Below, in pieces: positions 6,953 to 13,700 of a stretch of DNA of 16,538 bases. The DNA comes from an uncultured Collinsella sp. Its GTDB lineage: Bacteria; Actinomycetota; Coriobacteriia; Coriobacteriales; Coriobacteriaceae. Made by a program: the position numbers and the translations under genes. Under the pieces are notes generated by a model. It was not told the origin of the DNA. It did not search any database and was given only the letters and a program-made list of their open reading frames with translations. Positions within the stretch are counted from its first letter, which is position 1. The number at the start of each line of letters is the position of its first letter. The stretch is taken from assembly GCA_902496945.1 (NCBI GenBank), contig CABVDE010000042.1:1-16538 (forward strand), written 5' to 3'.

Positions 6953-7654
6953 ATGATCGAGATGAACGCTGTTGCCGCCGGCACCGAGCTCGATGCGGCG
7001 CGCGATGCGGGCCGCGAGGGCGTGCTCGCGGGCTGGTGCGCTTGGAGCACAGGCGACGCATCACTAACGTTTTCGCTGGTCGTGCGCCCAGATGTGAACA
7101 TGCATGCCTTCCACGGCCTGCCGTTTGTGGCCGTGATGGGCATGATGGATGCGCTCGTGGGAACGGCTTCGACGCCGGGGTTGCGCCTTGCCGGCAAGGT
7201 GGGTATTCAGTGGCCGAGTGACATTGTGTGCGGCGCGCCGGCGTTTGAGATGTCGCTCGCACGCATTGCCGTGAACGGCGGCGCCGGCGCCGCGGGCATG
7301 TTCGCTGCCGTGACGGTGGATATCGAGCGTGCGGCGCTGGCAGAACTTGGCGTGGATGTGGCCGATGAAGCGCTGGTCGAGGCATTGGCCGCCGCCGTGC
7401 TCACCCGCGTTGACGCCTGGGCGGTTGTCGCAAACACGCCGCAGGGCGCCGCCGGCCCGCTGGCTCCCGTGTTGGGCGAGTACTTCGACATGGTGCCGCT
7501 GCTGGGCCGTCAGGTCGCGGCGGTGTCGCCCAACGGCCTGCCGCTCGCGGTCGGCGTGTTTGCGGGCCTGGACATCTGGGGTCGCGCGACCATCAAGACC
7601 GACGCTGGCGAGCAAGAGTTTCCGCCCGAGGCCGTACGAATTCGCGGGCTGTAG
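6953..7654 (+). CDS. Divergent biotin--protein ligase-like protein, probably not an intact BirA
   Basis: A 233-aa protein resembling the catalytic and C-terminal domains of BirA, without the N-terminal DNA-binding domain. The order fits: a segment aligning with the biotin loop (AGREGVLAGWCAWS in place of the GRGRRGR-type motif), SLTFSLVVRPD (core strand), a helix LPFVAVMGMMDAL, VGIQWPSDIV (in place of KWPND), and a C-terminal SH3-like end DIWGRATIKTDAGEQEF. The glycine/arginine loop is poorly preserved, the catalytic Lys of KWPND is Gln, and no KLAGIL motif is evident. This suggests a paralogue with altered or lost activity. ATG 6953 immediately follows the folP-folK stop; ATG 6962 is an alternative start. 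It is likely co-transcribed with folP-folK. CoaX, a frequent neighbour of BirA, is nearby but on the other strand. Confidence 0.6.
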   Translation: MIEMNAVAAGTELDAARDAGREGVLAGWCAWSTGDASLTFSLVVRPDVNMHAFHGLPFVAVMGMMDALVGTASTPGLRLAGKVGIQWPSDIVCGAPAFEMSLARIAVNGGAGAAGMFAAVTVDIERAALAELGVDVADEALVEALAAAVLTRVDAWAVVANTPQGAAGPLAPVLGEYFDMVPLLGRQVAAVSPNGLPLAVGVFAGLDIWGRATIKTDAGEQEFPPEAVRIRGL

Positions 7655-7668
7655 TGTGCAAGTGCCGC

Positions 7669-7674
7669 AAGGAG
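7669..7674 (+). promoter_or_regulatory. Ribosome binding site that fixes the first AlbA_2 gene start
   Basis: AAGGAG lies 6 nt before ATG 7681. It favours that start over GTG 7654 and the adjacent ATG 7675. Confidence 0.65.
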
Positions 7675-7680
7675 ATGACA

Positions 7681-9123
7681 ATGCAGCAACCTATTGCGAC
7701 GAACGATGTTGTTTTGTTCTCCACCCTCAAGGAGAATCAGTATTTTGATCGAAAGAGTGCCCGCAAGGACGACAGGGAGATAGCAAAGCACATTAGCGCT
7801 TTTGCCAACGCGGCGGGCGGCAAGCTTGTGGTCGGTATCGAGGATAATGGCGAGGTGACGGGTTTCAGGCGCAATGGTGCGCGCGACATCGAGAACTTCG
7901 AACGCGCTGCGCTCACCACTTGCACGCCGCCCCCTATCGTTCACAGGGAGCGCATTTCTGTCGTCAATTCATCTGGTGAGGATGATTCGGTTCTTGTCTT
8001 GGATATTGAACCTTCGACCAGCCACTCCGTTGCCCGCATGAGTGATGGCGATGTGTTCTTGCGACAGAACGACAAGAGCGTATAACTCAATCGAGAGCAG
8101 GTCATCGCTCTCGAGTTCGATAAGGGGCAGAGAATTTTCGAGGATGAGCTCGTCGGGGATTCCTCGATAGACGACGTGGACCATGAGGTGCTTGATCGCT
8201 ATAAGGAGATTCTTGGAACTGAGGTTTCTGACGAGCAGGTCCTCAGGAGCCGTCGCTTTATGCGCGATGGAAAGCTGACCGTGGCAGGCGCTCTGCTTTT
8301 TGCGCAGGACCCATCTGTGATGATGCCGCAGGCTCGCGTTCGCATCTTGCGCTATGACGGCGTGAAGATGGAGACGGGCGAGCGTCTCAACATTACGAAG
8401 GAGCGATGCTTCTGCGGACCGCTGCCGAAGGTTATTCAGGGCGCTTACGAGCTTATATCGAGCATGCTCAGGGAGTTTCAGTTTTTGGGCCCCGATGGAA
8501 AGTTCCAGACCGTGCCCGAATACCCTGAGTTCGCGTGGTTTGAAGGCCTTGTCAACGCAGTGACTCATCGCGATTATTCATTCCGAGGCGACTACATTCG
8601 GATCTCAATGTTCGATGATCGCATGGAAATCATCAGTCCTGGTGCGCTGCCCAATATCGTGACGCTCGACAACATGAGGACCACCCGTTACTCGCGCAAT
8701 CCGCGCATCGCGCGCACGCTGGTTGAATTTGGCTGGGTTCGCGAGCTTAACGAGGGCGTTCAGCGCATTTACACCGAGATGCAGAACTCTCTGCTTGGTG
8801 ACCCAGTTTACTCGGAGCCCGGCAAGACGAAGGTACAGTTGACGCTCGAGAACAACATCGTGGCTAGGACAGTTAGGAGAAGCGAGGCGCTTGAGGATAA
8901 AATGTCGCCCGAGGCGATTGCCTCGCTAAGCGAGTATGAGCTTGCTGCCATTAGACTGGCGTTCGCAAACGGAAAGGTGACGGCAAGGGAGCTTGCTGCG
9001 CACATTGGAAGAGACCGTCGCACGGCAAATCGCGTGCTCAGTAAACTAATTGAGGGTGGCGGTCTGCTTGAGTGGCACGGCTCTTCTCCTACCGATCCAA
9101 GGCAGTTTTATAAGATACGGTAA
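7681..9123 (+). pseudogene. AlbA_2/Schlafen-type ATP-binding regulator interrupted by an in-frame TAA
   Basis: The family has an N-terminal AlbA_2 (Schlafen-like) domain, a GHKL-type ATPase domain and a C-terminal winged helix; members are predicted regulators or defence-linked proteins. Part 1 (7681-8085) shows FDRKSARKDDREIAKHISAF, NAAGGKLVVGIEDNGEVTGF and VFLRQNDKSV, then TAA at 8083-8085 (codon 135). The same frame continues without a break through LNREQVIALEFDKGQR to the ATPase part (EGLVNAVTHRDYSFRG, RMEIISPGALP, RNPRIARTLVEFGWVRELNEG) and a winged-helix end (VTARELAAHIGRDRRTANRV). Total span is 481 codons. Only one codon is wrong (Lys AAA or Gln CAA would fit), so this is a recent nonsense mutation, a sequencing error, or recoding. 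A GTG at 8176 has no ribosome binding site. Codon use looks less GC-rich than the neighbouring genes. Confidence 0.8.
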
Positions 9124-9143
9124 AACAGACAATCGGTTTCGAG

Positions 9144-9223
9144 CCTTTGTCGCAGTAATGTCGCACCTTTGTCGCAGTAATGTCGCACCTTTGTCGCAGT
9201 AATTTCGCACCTTTGTCGCAGTA
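9144..9223. repeat. 22-bp direct tandem repeat, about 3.6 copies
   Basis: The unit CCTTTGTCGCAGTAATGTCG(CA) occupies 9144-9165, 9166-9187 and 9188-9209 (one T for G change), with a partial copy 9210-9223. It starts 21 bp after the stop of the broken AlbA_2 gene. The period is close to two helical turns, so it could be a protein-binding array. On the minus strand it reads as a 22-residue repeating peptide, but with no start or support for translation. Confidence 0.9.
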
Positions 9224-9266
9224 GCGCTTGACGGTGGCAGGCGGGGCTGGACCGCTCATCACGACA

Positions 9267-9310
9267 ACAAGAAAGCTCTCCCCGGCACGCGCCGGGGAGA
9301 GCTTTCTTGT
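9267..9310. terminator. Strong bidirectional terminator
   Basis: A perfect 20-bp inverted repeat (9267-9286 with 9291-9310) around a 4-nt ACGC loop. The outer part is A-rich on the left and T-rich on the right (CTTTCTTGT), so either strand ends in a U-rich 3' arm. It separates the plus-strand AlbA_2 gene from coaX on the minus strand. Confidence 0.8.
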
Positions 9311-9334
9311 TTCAGGACCGGCCGCCCCGGGCCC

Positions 9335-9371
9335 ATTCCTCAAAATTGAAAATAATTCAGTTTTGAGGAAT
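9335..9371 (-). terminator. Hairpin downstream of coaX
   Basis: ATTCCTCAAAATTGA (9335-9349) pairs with TCAGTTTTGAGGAAT (9357-9371), 14 of 15 Watson-Crick, with a 7-nt A/T loop. It lies about 50 bp beyond the coaX stop and likely ends that transcript together with the 9267-9310 hairpin. It lacks a long terminal T run, so efficiency is uncertain. Confidence 0.55.
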
Positions 9372-9421
9372 AGGGTTGGCGCCCGTTGCTGCGAGCTGGT
9401 GCGCGCGACCTGGCGCTTGCC

Positions 9422-10195
9422 CTACGCCAGCCTCTGCATGCGGCGGTAGATTTCGCAGATGCCCTTGATGGTGAGCTGGCCGTCGACCACATCGAAGGCG
9501 TCGGTCGAACCGGCGACGATGCTGGCGAGGCCGCCTGTGGCGATAACGGTGGCGTCCTCGCGCCCCAGCTCGCGCTTCATGCGAGCGACCAGGCCCTCGG
9601 CCATGGCGGCGGCGCCCGTTACGGCGCCGACCTTGATGCACTCCTCGGTATCGCGGCCGATGGCGTGCTCGGGCGCCTCGAGCGGAACGCTGGCGAGCTT
9701 GGCGGCTCGGGCGGCAAGCGCGTCCATCGAAATGCGGATGCCCGGCGCGATTGCTCCGCCAATGTAGTAGCCGTCCTCGTCGATGACGTCGATATTGGTC
9801 GCGGTGCCAAAGTCCACCACGATCGCCGGCGCGCCGTAGAAAGTCTCGGCCGCGACGGCGTTGGCCACACGGTCGGCGCCCACGGCCTGGGGGCGCGCCG
9901 CGCGCAGCTTGGTTACGGCGGCCGTCTGTGGCCCGATGACGATGGCATCCGCGGCGATGCGGTCGGCCACGGCGTGCCACTCGCGCGAGAGCTGTGGCAC
10001 CACGCCGGCAAAGGCGATCGCGTCGACCGCATCGAGCGAGAGGTCGTACATCTTAAAGAAGCCCATCAGGCGCACATGGATCTCGTCGGCGGTGTAGGAG
10101 CGGTCGGTGGGCATGCGCCACGACTGCACCAGCTCGTCTCCGTCAAACAAACCCATGGCCGTCTGCGTGTTACCCATATCGATAGCGAGCAGCAT
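9422..10195 (-). CDS. coaX: Type III pantothenate kinase
   Basis: Catalyses the first step of coenzyme A synthesis, phosphorylating pantothenate; cytoplasmic ASKHA-fold dimer, often needing a monovalent cation. The 257-aa length is standard. Motifs: N-terminal phosphate loop IDMGNTQTAMGLF (Asp6), IVVDFGTATNIDVID in the middle, YYIGGAIAPGIRISMDAL (substrate loop), GRDTEECIKVGAVTGAAAM, and VIATGGLA near the C-terminus (adenosine site). The start ATG 10195 is preceded by GGGAG at suitable spacing. It faces the broken AlbA_2 gene across two terminators and is divergent from the tRNA-Met gene. The gene looks intact and is expected to be essential if no CoaA is present. Confidence 0.96.
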   Translation of the reverse strand: MLLAIDMGNTQTAMGLFDGDELVQSWRMPTDRSYTADEIHVRLMGFFKMYDLSLDAVDAIAFAGVVPQLSREWHAVADRIAADAIVIGPQTAAVTKLRAARPQAVGADRVANAVAAETFYGAPAIVVDFGTATNIDVIDEDGYYIGGAIAPGIRISMDALAARAAKLASVPLEAPEHAIGRDTEECIKVGAVTGAAAMAEGLVARMKRELGREDATVIATGGLASIVAGSTDAFDVVDGQLTIKGICEIYRRMQRLA

Positions 10196-10330
10196 GTCTA
10201 CTCCCGGTGTCGGCGTAAAAGGACGCGCACCATTGTATACGCGCCGTCGACGGGCCTCGGCTGTGATCCGTTTACAGTGATATTGGCTGAGGGTTTAAAT
10301 ATGAAGGAATTATGCTCTACGAGATTTTTC

Positions 10331-10359
10331 TTGCCGTTTACCGAAGTCCCGCGTAATAT
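10331..10359 (+). promoter_or_regulatory. tRNA-Met promoter
   Basis: TTGCCG (10331-10336) and TAATAT (10354-10359) are separated by exactly 17 bp and sit about 30 bp before the tRNA 5' end. They have the form of a housekeeping-sigma promoter for the tRNA. Confidence 0.65.
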
Positions 10360-10390
10360 TCTTTCTCGCGCACATGAGGCGCCCAGACAT

Positions 10391-10467
10391 TGCGGGGTGG
10401 AGCAGTCTGGTAGCTCGCCGGGCTCATAACCCGGAGGTCGTAGGTTCAAATCCTGCCCCCGCGACCA
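10391..10467 (+). tRNA. Initiator tRNA-Met (CAT)
   Basis: A 77-nt tRNA with encoded CCA. The anticodon stem-loop is CCGGG-CTCATAA-CCCGG: three consecutive G-C pairs next to the loop mark an initiator tRNA. The T arm is GTAGG-TTCAAAT-CCTGC, and the acceptor strands are TGCGGGG and CCCCGCG with discriminator A. Position 1-72 is U-G rather than Watson-Crick, consistent with the weak 1-72 pair required of initiators (commonly C-A or C-U). Its 3' half lies in the 56-bp sequence repeated at 15549-15604, marking it as an integration target. Confidence 0.95.
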
Positions 10468-10482
10468 AGAACTTGCAGCTCG
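10427..10482 (+). repeat. attL: 56-bp direct repeat spanning the tRNA 3' end
   Basis: Identical over 56 bp to 15549-15604. It starts in the anticodon loop (TAACCCGG), covers the rest of the tRNA including CCA, and ends at CAGCTCG in the terminator stem. Flanks diverge at once on both sides. This is the expected signature of site-specific integration into a tRNA 3' end that restores the tRNA. Confidence 0.9.
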
Positions 10483-10512
10483 GAAGCAAAATTGCTTCCG
10501 AGCTTTTTCTTT
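10477..10512 (+). terminator. tRNA-Met terminator carried by the island
   Basis: AGCTCGGAAGCAA (10477-10489) pairs with TTGCTTCCGAGCT (10492-10504), followed by TTTTCTTT. The first 6 bp of the stem belong to the att repeat and the rest is island sequence, so the present terminator is element-derived. The presumed original one is at 15599-15629. Confidence 0.85.
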
Positions 10513-10523
10513 ATCGGGTTACC

Positions 10524-10545
10524 TTGCGGGTGAATTGCGGGTGAA
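10524..10545. repeat. Two tandem 11-bp repeats next to attL
   Basis: TTGCGGGTGAA occurs twice head to tail (10524-10534, 10535-10545). Short direct repeats this close to an att site are often integrase arm-binding sites. The minus strand is also open across this segment into the tRNA (see findings). Confidence 0.6.
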
Positions 10546-10696
10546 TCCTGAGTCAATTTATTATGTGAAACAGATAAACCATTGATAATCGCGGGCCGGT
10601 CGGCTTGACTTATCGACCGATAAACTCCAATTGGGAGGAGTTCCGGCGGTCCTTAGCTAAAATAGTGACGTCTGAATAACAACAAGGGAGCGCTAT

Positions 10697-10879
10697 ATGA
10701 AGACCGTCTACGATGCCCTTGATTCTATCGTCAATGGGTCGGCAACGACCAAGGAGAAGGGCGACAAGTACGAGGCGGCCTGCATTTACTATCTCAAGAA
10801 CGACTCCTTCAACGCGCTGTTCTTTTCCCGCGTCGGGACGATAGCCCGGGCACTCGAATGGGATAACAGTTTGTTTTAA
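10697..10879 (+). pseudogene. 60-aa remnant resembling the N-terminus of a helicase/type ISP restriction enzyme
   Basis: ATG 10697 has a good ribosome binding site (AAGGGAG, 10684-10690). The first two thirds read YDALDSIVNGSATTKEKGDK then YEAACIYYLKNDSF and FFSRV. This matches the opening pattern of large DEAD-box helicase/type ISP restriction-modification proteins, where a KGDxFE segment is followed by a YLxxDP(x)n F..VW segment. Here the frame passes into an unrelated short tail after FFSRVG and stops, so the roughly 1,500-residue remainder is missing. It is either a deletion remnant or a small protein reusing the fold. It is the first gene of the island's rightward cluster, 15 bp before the exonuclease gene. 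Family assignment rests on pattern memory and is moderate. Confidence 0.5.
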
Positions 10880-10894
10880 GGGAAAGGAAGCCGT

Positions 10895-11818
10895 ATGGCG
10901 AAAAAGGGATATATCTTCTGGGACAGCGAGACGGCGAATCCCCAGCAGAGGATATGCCAGGTCGCCTACATCCTCACGGATCTTGAGGGAAACTGCGTGG
11001 GCGACCCGGTTTGCCGGGTGATCAATCCTGAGAGCGAGATTGGTTGGTGGAGCAGGTCTCATCTGGAAATCGATTGGGACTCACTGGACGACATGCCGAC
11101 CTTTGTCCACTTCTGGGAGGATGCCGGTCTGGCGGATTTGCTGCGAGACTACATCCTGGTCGCGCATAACGCCAACGGCGCCGACATCCACCACATCAAG
11201 AAGAGTCTGGCTGCCTACGACATCGAAATGCCCGAGATCGAAGTGGTCGATACGATGCTGGTGGCGAAGCAGAATGGTCTGCCGGGAGCGCTTGTCGATC
11301 TCTGCGAGCATTACGGAGTGCATCTTGATAGCCACCACGATGCCATGTGCGACGCCGAGGCGTGCCTTGAGATTTTCCATAGGCTGGTCGGCGAGTTCGG
11401 TGCGCTCGAGCCTGCCGTTTGGGCCCCGAATGCTTCCTCCCATCATGGCCGCAAGCGTGTTTTCACGGGCTTGGGACTGGTGAACGGGTCGCAGGAAACC
11501 ATCGAAGAGGTTTTGGCGAAAGCCGAGGAGGCGGGCCACAGGGGCGATCCGGGCGAAATCACCGATCCGGTCGGACTCAAGGTGAAGGTATCCGGCGTTA
11601 CTCCGGGCTACAATCGCGATGAGATCCTTGCCGCACTTAAGGAATGCGGGATGAAAGCGACCGATGGCAAACCCGCGCAGAGCACGAAGTACCTCGCAAT
11701 AGGCGACAATGTGGGACGAAGCAAGCTCGACGCAGTTTTCAACGGCAACTCGCAGGCAAAAATCGTCACGACGGGCGAGTTACTTGAGGTCATGAACCGA
11801 TTTGGCAAGGCGGAATAG
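10895..11818 (+). CDS. DEDDh 3'-5' exonuclease with C-terminal BRCT domain
   Basis: A 307-aa protein. Residues 1-165 form a DnaQ-like exonuclease: ExoI FWDSET (Asp10, Glu12), ExoII VAHNANGAD (Asp97) and ExoIII DSHHDAMCDAE (His148, Asp153), so all DEDDh metal and catalytic residues are present. Residues about 226-303 form a BRCT domain: VGLKVKVSGV, then LAALKECGMKATD, then KYLAIGDNVGRSKLDAV and VTTGELLEVM. Exonuclease plus BRCT is also seen in polymerase III epsilon-like proteins, but no polymerase context exists here. Start ATG 10895 follows a GGAAAGGAAG site. The gene lies between the restriction-enzyme remnant and a GIY-YIG-like gene with short gaps, so one operon is likely. A role in processing nicked or foreign DNA is inference. 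Confidence 0.88.
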   Translation: MAKKGYIFWDSETANPQQRICQVAYILTDLEGNCVGDPVCRVINPESEIGWWSRSHLEIDWDSLDDMPTFVHFWEDAGLADLLRDYILVAHNANGADIHHIKKSLAAYDIEMPEIEVVDTMLVAKQNGLPGALVDLCEHYGVHLDSHHDAMCDAEACLEIFHRLVGEFGALEPAVWAPNASSHHGRKRVFTGLGLVNGSQETIEEVLAKAEEAGHRGDPGEITDPVGLKVKVSGVTPGYNRDEILAALKECGMKATDGKPAQSTKYLAIGDNVGRSKLDAVFNGNSQAKIVTTGELLEVMNRFGKAE

Positions 11819-11833
11819 AAGGGAAGGCTCGAT

Positions 11834-12541
11834 ATGGCCGTCAATTTGAAAACCGTAAAAGACACGGTGAATCTTGCGGCAGGGGTTTTGGCTGCTGCCG
11901 CCGGGGTTGTCGATGGGGCAAAGCAGCTCGGTTTCGATGTCGATGGAGCCGTGAAAAGCGTTGCCGACGGGGCAACCAACGGCGCACGTGTTGTTGTCGA
12001 CGGCATCGGCAAGGGGTTTGGTGCGGCGGCGGAAGGTGTCGGCGCGGCAGCCGCCGCCTTGGGGGATGCCACGAAGGCGTTCCAGGACTCAAGGGCCGCC
12101 GCTGAGGCTCGCAAGAAGATCGATGCCGCGAGGCAATCAATATTTGAAGGCGCGTCGACGGTTATGCCCCTGCACGAGTTCATCTGCCAGCAGGGCAAAG
12201 CCTCCGAGGCTGCGTTCAACGGCTACGATATGCCCGGCTGCTATCTCATCGCGACATACCGCAGGCATGACCACGATAAGAACTTCAGCGACTATCTCGG
12301 AATATACGTGGGGTCAAGTGATCGTATGGCGGACGATATCGCGTCCATACCTACGCGATTGGGCGATCCGGATGTCTACGCTGACTACAAGTACCGGCAA
12401 AACATTTTGCTATTCGTGTATCCGTGCGAGCTGAAGGACGTCGACGAACGTCGTGGGCTCCTGCTGCGTTCGTTTGACGGCGAGAGGCTCTACAACGGCA
12501 CTGGATTATCGGTCGAGAGAGCGGCGGATGAAGATCTATAA
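11834..12541 (+). CDS. GIY-YIG-like protein with Gly/Ala-rich helical N-terminus
   Basis: A 235-aa protein in two parts. Residues 1-105 are rich in Ala, Gly, Val and Asp with 7- and 11-residue-like periodicity (VDGAVKSVADGATNGARVVV, GKGFGAAAEGVGAAAAALGD), predicted amphipathic helix or coiled coil; no signal peptide. Residues 130-222 resemble a GIY-YIG nuclease: GCYLI (135-139), YLGIYVGSS (154-162) followed by Arg164, a central hydrophobic strand ILLFVYP, and a Glu205...Asn221 segment (DERRGLLLRSFDGERLYN) in the place of the conserved catalytic Glu and terminal Asn. The match is partial; it could be an inactive or toxin-like variant. Ribosome binding site AAGGGAAGG precedes ATG 11834. The gene overlaps the next by 14 bp. 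Confidence 0.55.
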   Translation: MAVNLKTVKDTVNLAAGVLAAAAGVVDGAKQLGFDVDGAVKSVADGATNGARVVVDGIGKGFGAAAEGVGAAAAALGDATKAFQDSRAAAEARKKIDAARQSIFEGASTVMPLHEFICQQGKASEAAFNGYDMPGCYLIATYRRHDHDKNFSDYLGIYVGSSDRMADDIASIPTRLGDPDVYADYKYRQNILLFVYPCELKDVDERRGLLLRSFDGERLYNGTGLSVERAADEDL

Positions 12542-13460
12542 CCTGGACACCATTCAGAAGGTTCCCCTGCGCGAGGTGTGGCCGCATGAGGCCCATGACT
12601 TCACCAAGTGGCTGGCCGAGGAGCAGAACCTCGCAACCCTCGGGATGGCGGTCGGAATCGAGCTCGAGCTCATAGAGACGGAGTCCTCGGTCGGATCGTT
12701 CAACGTGGACATCTACGCGCAGGAGCCCGGTACGGGGCGCAAGGTGATTATCGAGAACCAACTCGAGGACACCAACCACGACCATCTCGGCAAGGTGATC
12801 ACGTATGCCGCCGGCAAGGGCGCCGAGGTCGTCATCTGGGTCGTGGCGCGCGCCCGCGACGAGCACCGCCAGGCCATCGAGTGGCTCAACCAGCACACCG
12901 ACAGCGACTTCGGGTTCTTCCTGGTCGAGGTCGAGCTCTGGAAGATCGGGGACTCCCTGCCCGCCCCGCGCTTCGGCGTGGTCGAGCAGCCGAACGAGTG
13001 GACCAAGACTGTGAAGCTCTCCGAGGGGCTCAGCGAGACCGAAAAGGTCAAGCTGGCGTACTGGACGGCCTACCGCGAGGTGGCGGGCGGCCATCCGGAG
13101 TTCCTCAAGGAGTTCAGCCCGCAGAAGCCCAGCAAGGACCATTGGTCGACGCTTCGCCTGGGGGTCTCGGCATACCATCTCGCCCTGCTCATCGATACGC
13201 AAAAGGGCCGCACGGGCATCGAGCTGTACGTGGACGACGACAAGGAGATCGGGCACCGCGCCATCGCCAACAGCGGGGTCTTCGAGGGGCGCCTCGGGCT
13301 GACGGCGGCGCCCTTCGATGCGAAAAAGGCCTCGGGACTGCGCTTCTACAAGGCGGGCCATCCCATCAAGGGTCACCAGGACGCATGGCCGGGGTACATC
13401 AAGGAACAGCTCGGATGGGCCATCGAGATGAAAAAGATAATCGCGGAGATCGGACTTTAA
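12528..13460 (+). CDS. DUF4268 protein with PD-(D/E)XK-like nuclease domain
   Basis: A 310-aa protein. The N-terminal part has a PD-(D/E)XK nuclease pattern: SFNVDIYAQ (Asp61), then VIIENQLEDTNHDHLGKVIT (Glu76-x-Gln78), then VVIWVVARARDEHRQAIEWL, as in DUF4268 family proteins found in restriction and defence neighbourhoods. The C-terminal half (about 160-310) is the DUF4268 part, with HWSTLRLG, LYVDDDKEIGH and GWAIEMKKI. Start ATG 12528 lies inside the end of the preceding gene (14-bp overlap), implying translational coupling; GGCGG precedes it weakly. The frame stays open back to 12453 but would overlap further. Codon use here is more GC-rich than in the two preceding island genes. The gene ends before a hairpin at 13481-13513. 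Nuclease activity is inferred from the motif only. Confidence 0.78.
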   Translation: MKIYNLDTIQKVPLREVWPHEAHDFTKWLAEEQNLATLGMAVGIELELIETESSVGSFNVDIYAQEPGTGRKVIIENQLEDTNHDHLGKVITYAAGKGAEVVIWVVARARDEHRQAIEWLNQHTDSDFGFFLVEVELWKIGDSLPAPRFGVVEQPNEWTKTVKLSEGLSETEKVKLAYWTAYREVAGGHPEFLKEFSPQKPSKDHWSTLRLGVSAYHLALLIDTQKGRTGIELYVDDDKEIGHRAIANSGVFEGRLGLTAAPFDAKKASGLRFYKAGHPIKGHQDAWPGYIKEQLGWAIEMKKIIAEIGL

Positions 13461-13480
13461 AAGCGCTTCGGCAATTACTG

Positions 13481-13513
13481 GGCTTATTGGACACACATTT
13501 TGTCCTATAAGCC
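13481..13513 (+). terminator. Hairpin after the nuclease cluster
   Basis: GGCTTATTGGACA (13481-13493) pairs with TGTCCTATAAGCC (13501-13513) at 12 of 13 positions, with a 7-nt loop, then GACTGTTTTCTG. It lies 20 bp after the DUF4268 stop and is a probable terminator. A second stem at 13620-13649 (11 bp, one mismatch) lies in the remaining gap, which otherwise shows nothing recognisable. Confidence 0.6.
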
Positions 13514-13700
13514 GACTGTTTTCTGACTACAAAATGCGGGGATGTCATCGAAAACAACGCTTGCGGTATTCAGATTCTGGTGGGGATAGATATCGCGAGC
13601 AAGGATTCCGATGCTAGACGATGCGCCCGGTAAGGTGCCCGGACGCATCGCGGTCGGTCTGTTGGGGGCCGTGCATCTGACGGTAAGATCTATCACGATG

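Noticed and set aside
5978..7385. Long open frames antisense or frame-shifted to folP-folK and the BPL-like gene
   Set aside because: Arg/Ala/Pro-rich shadows of real genes with no motifs.
8176..9123. Second half of the broken AlbA_2 gene as an independent gene from GTG 8176
   Set aside because: No ribosome binding site before GTG 8176, and the frame is homologous in-frame sequence continuing from the upstream part.
10198..10449. 83-aa minus-strand frame containing RPPGYEPGELPDCS
   Set aside because: It is the antisense translation of the tRNA-Met gene, a common false ORF.
13550..13640. Short plus-strand stretch ILVGIDIASKDSD resembling the start of an IS110-type transposase
   Set aside because: About a dozen residues only, no start site, stop soon after, and no further transposase motif in any frame.
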